Part shown: piece after piece, positions 1 to 5,094 of the stretch | Numbering within the stretch: position 1 is the first letter of the stretch | Layout of the letters: each line of letters starts with the position of its first letter | Origin: an uncultured Rothia sp. | GTDB lineage: Bacteria > Actinomycetota > Actinomycetes > Actinomycetales > Micrococcaceae | Assembly (NCBI RefSeq): GCF_937976295.1 | Contig: NZ_CALJRY010000225.1 | Location: 1 to 8,872 of the forward strand | Reading direction: 5' to 3' | Length of the DNA: 8,872 nt | Program-made: the position numbers and the translations under genes | The notes under the pieces: generated by a model | The model's input: only the letters and a program-made list of their open reading frames with translations | Told to the model about the DNA's origin: nothing | Database searches by the model: none

Positions 1-351
1 GCCACGATTTCTGTTCCTCGCCCCTCGGGTGGTTCTGCTACCGAGTCCTCTTCGGCTCTGGGGTACCGCACTGAGGAGGCGCAGCCTGTTCAGGTGGTGA
101 CCCCCGAGTCTAATCTGCCCTCGGGGACCGACTCGGCGGTGCAGTCTCGCCGTGCCGCGATTCTGAACGGTTCTTCCTCTCAGGTTCGTACTGAGCCCGG
201 GCCGCAGAACGGCGTGAAGGCAACGGAGGCGCAGATTACCCGCAATATGGATACGAGCTTGCCTCTTCTGCCGATTTTGGTAATTTTGGGTGGCGGCCTG
301 ATTCTTGGCGCCCTGGGCGTGTCGCGTGTGCACGCTTCGAAGAAGGATTAG
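1..351 (+). CDS. C-terminal fragment of a membrane-anchored surface protein (5' end outside the window)
   Basis: The reading frame is open from base 1 and ends at TAG 349-351, giving the last 116 residues of a protein whose start lies upstream. The visible part begins with a Ser/Gly/Pro/Thr/Glu-rich, probably unstructured linker of about 83 residues. It then has one hydrophobic helix of about 22 residues (LPLLPILVILGGGLILGALG) and a short basic tail ending HASKKD. This is the layout of an actinobacterial extracellular protein held by a C-terminal membrane helix. No LPxTG-like motif precedes the helix. It could be another heme-uptake (HtaA/HtaB-like) protein, since the next gene is one, but no diagnostic domain is visible, so that is only a guess from context. 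Codon use is less biased than in nirB (more T-ending Ser and Gly codons). The stop codon lies inside a 13-bp tandem duplication. Confidence 0.75.
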   Translation, partial: ATISVPRPSGGSATESSSALGYRTEEAQPVQVVTPESNLPSGTDSAVQSRRAAILNGSSSQVRTEPGPQNGVKATEAQITRNMDTSLPLLPILVILGGGLILGALGVSRVHASKKD

Positions 352-371
352 TTGCGTAGATTAGTTGCGTA
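346..371. repeat. 13-bp perfect tandem duplication across a stop codon
   Basis: The unit GATTAGTTGCGTA occurs twice head to tail, at 346-358 and 359-371. The first copy contains the TAG stop of the upstream gene. It is most simply a slippage duplication. Confidence 0.85.
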
Positions 372-395
372 GGGGCTGGGGGAGTGGCGGCCCCT
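371..395 (+). terminator. Weak candidate terminator after the upstream gene
   Basis: AGGGGC (371-376) can pair with GCCCCT (390-395) around a 13-nt loop, 19 nt after the stop codon. No T-tract follows, so termination here is uncertain. The rest of the gap up to position 500 is G/T-rich and shows nothing else I can name. Confidence 0.3.
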
Positions 396-502
396 GGTGC
401 TTGTTCCCCGGTGCTTGGGCGGCGTGCTGGCGTGGGCTAGTTGTATCCCCGTCAGTGTGCGGTGAGGTGTTTTGTCATAAAACGGTTCACTTGGTGGATA
501 TT

Positions 503-531
503 TTGAGAAATGCTCACAGTATCGATATAGT
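503..531 (+). promoter_or_regulatory. Sigma-70-type promoter of the HtaA-domain gene
   Basis: A -35 TTGAGA (503-508, 5 of 6 to TTGACA) and a -10 TATAGT (526-531, 5 of 6 to TATAAT) are separated by exactly 17 bp. The predicted transcription start is near 538, giving a 5' leader of about 34 nt before the ATG at 572. The -10 element overlaps a DtxR-like box. Confidence 0.65.
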
Positions 532-544
532 AAGCCTGTCCTAA
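526..544 (+). promoter_or_regulatory. DtxR/IdeR-like iron box overlapping the -10 element
   Basis: TATAGTAAGCCTGTCCTAA matches the 19-bp DtxR consensus TTAGGTTAGCCTAACCTAA at 13 of 19 positions, with the right half (AGCCT..CCTAA) best preserved. It covers the -10 and probable start point, where an iron-loaded DtxR-family repressor would block transcription. This fits the established iron control of htaA-type heme-uptake genes in corynebacteria. The match is moderate, so this is a candidate site. Confidence 0.5.
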
Positions 545-571
545 CAATGTCGATAGTATGGATGCACACCA

Positions 572-3268
572 ATGAAGATTTTCACATCTAGCACCCGCTT
601 CTCCAAGGGAGCCTGCGCCCTCGCCGTCGCTGGCGCTGTCGCCCTGCCCCTGGCACCCGTTCTCGCTGAGAACATTAATATCGCTGCCCAGAACGTTGCC
701 GCACAGAACGTCGCTACAGGCGACCAGGCAACCGCTGGCGCGTCCTTCGGTTGGGGCGTGCGCGCCTCCTTCCTGTCCTATAACGGTATGCCCCGCGAAA
801 TGACCGACGGCGCAGCATGGGACGCAACCGCAAAGCAGTTTACCTTCACCCCGACCTCCACCACCGTCTCTGAAGACGGCAAGCAGGTTACTCTGCAGGC
901 TGCCGGCCGCCTCTGGTTCACCGGCCACTGCGCAGAAGGTCAGGACCCCGAAACCGGTTGCGCCCTGAACCTCACCTTCTCCAATCCCCGCGTGGAACTG
1001 AACCTCGCTGACGGCACCGGCTCCCTCTACATGACCGTGCGCACCAAGAACTACGCCAGCGGCAAGTTCGAGGGCCCCAAGGAAGTCAAGATGGCGACCC
1101 TGAGCACCGGCACCGCCAAGCAGAGCGAGAAGGACGGCGTGGTCAGCATCAGCGGCATCTCCGCGAACCTGACCGCCGACGGTAACCACGCCTTCTCCGA
1201 CTTCTACAACGAAGGCGCCAGCCTCGATCCGCTGAGCATCTCCTACACCGGTAGCGCAGCGAACACCACCAAGAGCGCCTACAGCGCCGCCGAGTCCTAC
1301 AACACCGGCGCGAGCGTGAACCAGCCCCAGAACACTGCACGTCTGGGACAGAACCACATCGTGCACGTGGCACCGCCGAGCTTCAGCGGCGACACCACCT
1401 ACACCGTGCTGAACAGCTCCAACCTGAAGATGACTGACACCGGCGTCCTGAAGGCAATCAAGGGCGTTTTCGCTGTGGACGCTGACGGCAACCGCATGCT
1501 CGTCATTGGTAGCGAAAGCAACAAGCCCGAGCTGTACACCGTGACCGCTGAGGGTAAGCTCGTCTCCTCCGGCGTCTACTCCGACGTTGATCTCGGCGCC
1601 AACACCGTCAAGGCAATCGGCTACAACCCCGCCAACAACACCTGGGGCATCCTCAGCATTGACGGCCAGGGCGGCGGCAAGCTGACCATTATTGACGCAT
1701 CCGGTAAGGCAACCTCGCAGGCTCTGCCGAAGCCCGATTCCATCGACCCGCAGGTTGTGAACGCCTACTCGCTCGACGAGTACTACGGCGACTCGTTCTC
1801 CAACAACACCGTGACCCTCGCGCCGCTGCCCGACGGTAGCTTCGTGTACGCACCGTCGACCTCCATCTACGATGCGTCTGGCGAAAAAGTGGTCCAGAAG
1901 GGCCACCTGCTGCACCTGAGCAACAACGGCGTATCTCTGGTGCCGAACTCCTCGCCCGAGGGCTACACCACCACACTGTCCTCGACCCTGGTCAGCCCCA
2001 AGGGCTACATTTACCGTTGGAACAACTGGTCCGGCGGTAAGGTGCAGGTTCTCAAGTACGAGAACGGCACGTTCAGCGTGGTCCGCGAGTCCGCAACTCT
2101 TGAGGGTTTCGAGAAGACCGAGGTCGCCACCATGTTCCTGACCCGCGCGGGTAACGTGGTCGTGGTGGATGCATCCGGCTCCCGCCTGGTCTTCATGGAT
2201 GACACCCTGAACAAGGTGAACGAGGTGGTGCTCTCCTCGATGCGCAAGACCGACAAGAGCGGCGGTTACAACGCTCTCGAACTGCCCAACGGCGATATTA
2301 TCTACCCGACCAGCTTCGAGAACCCGAACACCTACGAGGATCAGCTGTGGCTGAACCGTCTGGCAGCGAACTCGGCACCGGCTCCTGAGCCGACCAAGGC
2401 ACCGGAACCGACTAAGGCACCTGAGCCGACCGTTGCTCCGACCGAGGCACCTACTGCTGAGCCGACCGTGGCACCCTCTGCAAGTGCAGAACCCACCGTG
2501 ATGCCTTCTGCAAGCGCTGAGCCTACCGCGGAGCCTTCGGTAACGGCTGAGCCCACTGCGACCGCAGAACCGACTGCTGAGCCTTCTGCAAGCGCTGAGC
2601 CGACTGTTGCTCCGACCGTGGAGCCCTCTGCAACCGCTGAGCCCAGCGTGACCGCAGAACCCACCGCTGTGCCTTCGGAGGAGCCCACCTCGCCGTCTCT
2701 GCCGACCGCGTCCGTGGCACCTTCTGTCGCCCCGAGCGCTTCTGCAACCCCGAGCGCATCGGTGAGCGCATCCCCGACCGCGGTTCCGAGCGTTCCCGCC
2801 GTGACCCCCTCGGCGACCGTGTCCGCATCGGCGTCCGCATCGGCATCCGCTAGCGCGTCTGCTTCTTCGAGTGTTTCTGCGAGCGCGTCGAGCTCCGCAA
2901 GCAGCTCCAGCAGCGCTTCGGTGAGCGCATCGGCGAGCGAATCGGCATCTTCGACCGCCTCCGCTTCCGCGAGCGCTTCCGCTTCTGAGAGCAGCACCGC
3001 CGACCAGAACACTGCCGGCCACAAGGGCGGCTCCAACGGTGGTTCTGACACTGGTTCCGGCGCATCCGACAACTTGGGTGTGAGCGGTTCCAACGGTGGT
3101 TCCTCCCTCGGTGGTGGTTCTTCCGCAGGTAGCTCCTCGACCTCCGGTAGCTCCTCCTCGAAGCTGGCTCAGACCGGCGCATCCGGCGCTATGTTCGCCG
3201 CTGCAGCTGGTGCTATCACCCTGGCTGCAGGTACCGCACTGGTTGTGGCACGCCGCCGCAAGAGCTAA
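572..3268 (+). CDS. Secreted HtaA-domain heme-binding surface protein with propeller-like region, stalk and LAQTG sortase anchor
   Basis: The 898-aa protein probably captures heme or hemoprotein at the cell surface. Residues 1-32 form a signal peptide, with likely cleavage after VLA. Residues about 58-224 are an HtaA domain (GWGVRASFLSY, GRLWFTGH, LTFSNPRVEL, FYNEG..LDPLSISY). Y70, H119 and Y212 plausibly correspond to the Tyr/His/Tyr heme-site triad described for HtaA conserved regions. C120 and C130 flank a short insertion and could form a disulfide. Residues about 262-600 contain repeated short strand units (DADGNRMLVIG, LPDGSFVYA, TRAGNVVVVDASG, LPNGDIIYP) suggesting a beta-propeller. Residues about 602-700 are EPT/APEPTK-type repeats, then about 700-810 are Ser/Ala-rich, then a Gly/Ser linker. 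LAQTG is at 865-869, followed by a membrane helix and RRRKS. The ATG at 572 is chosen for its signal peptide; its Shine-Dalgarno is weak (GGA, 560-562). The HtaA domain is confident; the propeller fold and ligand are inference. Confidence 0.85.
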   Translation: MKIFTSSTRFSKGACALAVAGAVALPLAPVLAENINIAAQNVAAQNVATGDQATAGASFGWGVRASFLSYNGMPREMTDGAAWDATAKQFTFTPTSTTVSEDGKQVTLQAAGRLWFTGHCAEGQDPETGCALNLTFSNPRVELNLADGTGSLYMTVRTKNYASGKFEGPKEVKMATLSTGTAKQSEKDGVVSISGISANLTADGNHAFSDFYNEGASLDPLSISYTGSAANTTKSAYSAAESYNTGASVNQPQNTARLGQNHIVHVAPPSFSGDTTYTVLNSSNLKMTDTGVLKAIKGVFAVDADGNRMLVIGSESNKPELYTVTAEGKLVSSGVYSDVDLGANTVKAIGYNPANNTWGILSIDGQGGGKLTIIDASGKATSQALPKPDSIDPQVVNAYSLDEYYGDSFSNNTVTLAPLPDGSFVYAPSTSIYDASGEKVVQKGHLLHLSNNGVSLVPNSSPEGYTTTLSSTLVSPKGYIYRWNNWSGGKVQVLKYENGTFSVVRESATLEGFEKTEVATMFLTRAGNVVVVDASGSRLVFMDDTLNKVNEVVLSSMRKTDKSGGYNALELPNGDIIYPTSFENPNTYEDQLWLNRLAANSAPAPEPTKAPEPTKAPEPTVAPTEAPTAEPTVAPSASAEPTVMPSASAEPTAEPSVTAEPTATAEPTAEPSASAEPTVAPTVEPSATAEPSVTAEPTAVPSEEPTSPSLPTASVAPSVAPSASATPSASVSASPTAVPSVPAVTPSATVSASASASASASASASSSVSASASSSASSSSSASVSASASESASSTASASASASASESSTADQNTAGHKGGSNGGSDTGSGASDNLGVSGSNGGSSLGGGSSAGSSSTSGSSSSKLAQTGASGAMFAAAAGAITLAAGTALVVARRRKS
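2375..2998 (+). repeat. Low-complexity stalk-coding repeats (EPT-type, then Ser/Ala-rich)
   Basis: This stretch codes for an extended stalk. The first half repeats short Ala/Pro/Glu/Pro/Thr units (APEPTK three times, then AEPTV, AEPTA and PSASAEP variants). The second half is Ser/Ala alternation with many gcatcg/gcgtcc/gcttcg hexamers. Such regions lift a domain off the wall and are often glycosylated on Ser/Thr. The DNA repeats can expand or shrink by slippage, so length may differ between strains. Confidence 0.85.
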
Positions 3269-3284
3269 GATTTAGCCTTCGCGC

Positions 3285-3332
3285 AACACCCCGCTTCGTT
3301 ACTCGTGTTCATGAGTAGGGAAGCGGGGTGTT
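3285..3332 (+). terminator. Strong hairpin terminator of the HtaA-domain gene
   Basis: AACACCCCGCTTC (3285-3297) pairs perfectly over 13 bp with GAAGCGGGGTGTT (3320-3332). The loop can pair further (TACTCGTG with CATGAGTA, one G-T wobble), making one long hairpin. A pyrimidine tract CCTTTC follows. It lies 16 nt after the stop codon. Confidence 0.85.
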
Positions 3333-3339
3333 CCTTTCA

Positions 3340-3345
3340 TACAAT
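3340..3345 (+). promoter_or_regulatory. Candidate -10 element (TACAAT) for a leaderless chelatase transcript
   Basis: TACAAT matches the TATAAT consensus at 5 of 6 positions and ends 6 nt before the ATG at 3352, so transcription would start at or next to the start codon. No convincing -35 is visible; the expected place lies within the terminator hairpin. Leaderless genes with this geometry are common in Actinobacteria. The absence of a well-placed Shine-Dalgarno (only GGA, 3 nt from the ATG) agrees. Confidence 0.45.
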
Positions 3346-3351
3346 GGAAAT

Positions 3352-4092
3352 ATGACTATTCTGAATGTAATCGCAACCTCGCACGGCACCGACTCGGTCG
3401 CCGGTCGCGAGGCTATCACGCTGATTCGTGAGCAGATTAAGTTCCTGCTTGCTCAGCGTAACGACGGTGTGGAGTACCGTGTCCACGCCGCATATGTGGA
3501 TGTGGAATCTCCCAGCGTTGATGATGCCGCAGCCTCCCTGCCCAAGGATGAGCCCTGCGTGATTGTGCCGATTCTGCTCTCGACCGGCTTCCACACTCAG
3601 GTGGACTTGCGCCGTGCCGCACGCAATAGCGGCATTGAGCGCATCAGCATTGGTGAGTCTCTGGGCCCGGATGCGCGCCTTGCCGCGCTGACCCGCGCCC
3701 GCTTGGAGGAAGCTGGCTGGACTCCCGGCGACGGCCCCGTGGTTCAGGGTGCGGCGGGTTCTTCCCGCCCTGATGGTCGCGCGGATATGGAGCGTGCGGC
3801 TGAGCTGCTGGCTGAGGAGTTGCACGTTCCGGTTCATCACGGCTTCGTTGCCGCTATTGATCCGAAGTTCCACGAGGTCGTTGCCGAATATCAGCCTAAG
3901 TTCGCTGCGACCTACCTGCTGGCGGAGGGTTTCTTCGCCGGTAAGATGCGCCGTGATGCTGAGTCGACCGGTGTGCCGGTGAAGGTTGCCGCGCCGCTGG
4001 TGAACGCGCAGGGTGGTGCTTCTGCTGCCGTGGTGGCGGAGTGCTTCATTGACCGCATGGATGCGGCTATTGCCCAGCTGGATGCCGCCTAA
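3352..4092 (+). CDS. Sirohydrochlorin ferrochelatase, CbiX/SirB family
   Basis: This 246-aa protein should insert Fe2+ into sirohydrochlorin, the last step of siroheme synthesis; the cofactor is needed by the NirB encoded nearby. The N-terminal half has the family start pattern (ILNVIATSHGTDS) with the metal-binding/catalytic His at H11, and a second active-site His at H81 in PILLSTGFHTQVDL. The C-terminal half repeats the fold (HHGFVAAIDPKFHE, then YLLAEGFFAGKMRRDAE), the two-lobed form usual in actinobacteria. The ATG at 3352 is preferred because the protein then begins directly at the first core strand. An in-frame GTG at 3328 lies inside the upstream terminator stem and would add eight unrelated residues. 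It converges on nirD and is not in an operon with its neighbours. A cobaltochelatase role (cobalamin pathway) is an alternative, but no cobalamin gene except the shared SUMT is present. Confidence 0.85.
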   Translation: MTILNVIATSHGTDSVAGREAITLIREQIKFLLAQRNDGVEYRVHAAYVDVESPSVDDAAASLPKDEPCVIVPILLSTGFHTQVDLRRAARNSGIERISIGESLGPDARLAALTRARLEEAGWTPGDGPVVQGAAGSSRPDGRADMERAAELLAEELHVPVHHGFVAAIDPKFHEVVAEYQPKFAATYLLAEGFFAGKMRRDAESTGVPVKVAAPLVNAQGGASAAVVAECFIDRMDAAIAQLDAA

Positions 4093-4148
4093 TAACTCAG
4101 GTTTGCGGTGCGTGTAGATGCGCTCGTAAGGCTGAAAGTGTTAATACA

Positions 4149-4182
4149 AAAAACCTCGGGACGTCATGTTCCCGAGGTTTTT
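4149..4182. terminator. Bidirectional rho-independent terminator between the chelatase gene and nirD
   Basis: AAAAACCTCGGGA (4149-4161) pairs perfectly with TCCCGAGGTTTTT (4170-4182) around an 8-nt loop. It ends in a T-tract when read on either strand, as expected between convergent genes. A small extra hairpin (AGCCG 4201-4205 with CGGCT 4210-4214) lies between it and the nirD stop. Confidence 0.93.
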
Positions 4183-4220
4183 GTGTTGCTGTGTTTGAGT
4201 AGCCGTAGGCGGCTGAACGT

Positions 4221-4547
4221 TTAGGCGGTCTTGAGGTAGACGTCGCCGTCGCGGACCTCTACGGGGTAGACCTTGATGGAGTAGGAGGGGTCAGAGACAC
4301 ACTCGCCGGTGGTCAGGTCGTAGACCTCCTTGTAGAGGGGGGAGGTGATGGTGGGGTTGCCGTTCTTCTCGCCGACGATGCCGCGTGCGAGGACCAGTGC
4401 CTGGCTGTGCGGGTCGAGGTGGTCGCTGGCGAAGATGCCGTGCTTGGTCTTGTAGATGGCGTACTGGTAGCCGTCGACCAGGGCGACTTCACCCCAGTTT
4501 TCTTCGAGGTCAGATTCGGCGCAGATGCGTACCCAATTCTCAGCCAT
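4221..4547 (-). CDS. nirD: Nitrite reductase (NADH) small subunit NirD
   Basis: This 108-aa protein is the small subunit of the cytoplasmic NADH-dependent nitrite reductase, which with NirB reduces nitrite to ammonium. It has the Rieske-like fold pattern of NirD: WVRICAESDL at the start, YAIYKTKHGIFASDHLDPHSQALVLARGIVGE in the middle, TSPLYKEVYDLTTGEC, then SIKVYPVEVRDGDVYL near the end. As in known NirD proteins the two CxH/CxxH cluster motifs of true Rieske proteins are absent (only C9 and the Cys of TGEC remain), so it should not carry an Fe-S cluster. Full length for the family. The start is supported by AAGGA (4555-4559, minus strand) 7 nt before the ATG. A possible minus-strand -10 (TATTGT, 4596-4601) has no good -35. 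In most genomes nirD follows nirB; here it points the other way. Confidence 0.92.
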   Translation of the reverse strand: MAENWVRICAESDLEENWGEVALVDGYQYAIYKTKHGIFASDHLDPHSQALVLARGIVGEKNGNPTITSPLYKEVYDLTTGECVSDPSYSIKVYPVEVRDGDVYLKTA

Positions 4548-4714
4548 GGGGGTTTCCTTTCGAAGTGGTGGTCTGCGCCGCGCGGGGTGCAGGACACAAT
4601 AGCGGTTCGTGTGTTCTTTGTTTGGAGTTTACCTTATGAAACCCACATTTGGAAATGGGGCGCGCGAAGGGCGCTAAAGGTTATTTTTACCCTAAAAAGA
4701 CACCCTCGAATTTC

Positions 4715-4733
4715 ATAGATTAGCCTTACCTAA
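4715..4733. promoter_or_regulatory. DtxR/IdeR box, strong match
   Basis: ATAGATTAGCCTTACCTAA matches the DtxR consensus TTAGGTTAGCCTAACCTAA at 16 of 19 positions (also 16 of 19 on the other strand with the alternative G centre). It lies 168 bp upstream of nirD and about 360 bp upstream of nirB. It likely binds an iron-responsive DtxR-family repressor; which of the two genes it controls is not clear. Confidence 0.65.
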
Positions 4734-4734
4734 A

Positions 4735-4753
4735 TTAGGTCTAGATAAGGTAA
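4735..4753. promoter_or_regulatory. Second, weaker DtxR-like box in tandem
   Basis: TTAGGTCTAGATAAGGTAA matches the DtxR consensus at 12 of 19 positions, with a perfect left half TTAGGT. It starts 20 bp after the first box starts, so the two sites would sit on nearly the same helix face. Together they create the perfect small palindrome ACCTAA-A-TTAGGT (4728-4740) and an outer pair CTTACCT/AGGTAAG (4725-4731, 4748-4754). Confidence 0.4.
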
Positions 4754-4778
4754 GAATACCCTATTCTAGCCCGATATT

Positions 4779-4816
4779 CCGCGGATTTTTTTGGAAAATT
4801 TTCCCAAAAAATGCGG
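4779..4816. repeat. 38-bp AT-rich inverted repeat
   Basis: The arms pair as follows: CCGC (4779-4782) with GCGG (4813-4816); a GG bulge; ATTTTTT (4785-4791) with AAAAAAT (4806-4812); one T/C mismatch; GGAAAA (4793-4798) with TTTTCC (4799-4804). There is no loop, which favours a protein-binding dyad or a cruciform-prone site over an RNA terminator. The word GCGGATTTT also occurs twice in direct orientation (4781-4789 and 4813-4821), 32 bp apart. Confidence 0.7.
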
Positions 4817-5058
4817 ATTTTCGATACCTGGGGCACCTGAGAACGTGTACGATAAAAGTCGTAGTTTAAAACGCCTTTTAACTGCCTGAGAAAAACAACA
4901 TAATCCCACACAAAAATGTTTCGTAATTTTCAGATGCATTCTAAAAAAGCGGGCGCTCCAACTACTCGGTACGCATCAGATACGAGCCCAACGGCACGGA
5001 AACTAGGAGTTCCAACGCCGGGCATGATTCGGTCGCACACTGAGGGTAGATAAGCGCC

Positions 5059-5082
5059 ATGAACTACCTGCATTACAACTAG
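5059..5082 (+). promoter_or_regulatory. Candidate 7-codon leader ORF whose stop overlaps the nirB Shine-Dalgarno
   Basis: ATG at 5059 begins the peptide MNYLHYN and ends at TAG 5080-5082. The nirB ribosome site AGGAAGGA starts at 5081, so ribosomes on the leader would cover it. A GAGGG (5042-5046) lies 12 nt before the leader ATG. Two Tyr, one His and two Asn codons are not a clear amino-acid sensor, so this may be chance. Confidence 0.3.
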
Positions 5083-5094
5083 GAAGGAAAATCC

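Larger units (their letters stand above)
4548..5094. other. AT-rich divergent regulatory region between nirD and nirB
   Basis: These 547 bp contain no convincing gene and are clearly more AT-rich than the flanks, especially 4620-4930. They hold two abutting DtxR-like boxes, a 38-bp inverted repeat, and a structured-looking stretch 4950-5060 before the nirB ribosome site. Promoters are not clear: a CATAAT (4899-4904) could be a nirB -10 but lacks a good -35, and TACGAT (4848-4853) is another weak option. No FNR/CRP-type dyad (TTGAT-N4-ATCAA or TGTGA-N6-TCACA) was seen. Confidence 0.75.

Noticed and set aside
2381..2700. Repeated units that could suggest a CRISPR or satellite array
   Set aside because: The units are in-frame, degenerate at third positions and lack spacers. 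They are protein-coding EPT repeats.
452..3022. 856-aa open frame on the minus strand opposite the HtaA-domain gene
   Set aside because: Its product is Arg/Gly/His/Cys-rich low complexity with no domain. It arises from the strong C/G third-base bias and repeats of the true gene.
2341..3093. 250-aa Ala/Glu/Val/Gly repeat protein on the minus strand
   Set aside because: It is the antisense reading of the stalk repeats, with no start signal or promoter of its own.
3328..3351. GTG start at 3328 for the chelatase
   Set aside because: It lies in the terminator stem, has no ribosome site, and adds residues that do not fit the family N-terminus.
4627..4642. Possible GlnR-type half-sites GTTTAC and GAAAC upstream of nirD
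   Set aside because: The AC to AC spacing is 8 nt instead of the expected 9, the first half is degenerate, and no second pair follows.
4934..5053. 39-codon frame (MHSKKAGAPTTRYASD...) upstream of nirB
   Set aside because: No Shine-Dalgarno, and it uses codons avoided by the neighbours (CTA, AGA, GGA, AAA, TCA). Probably untranslated leader.
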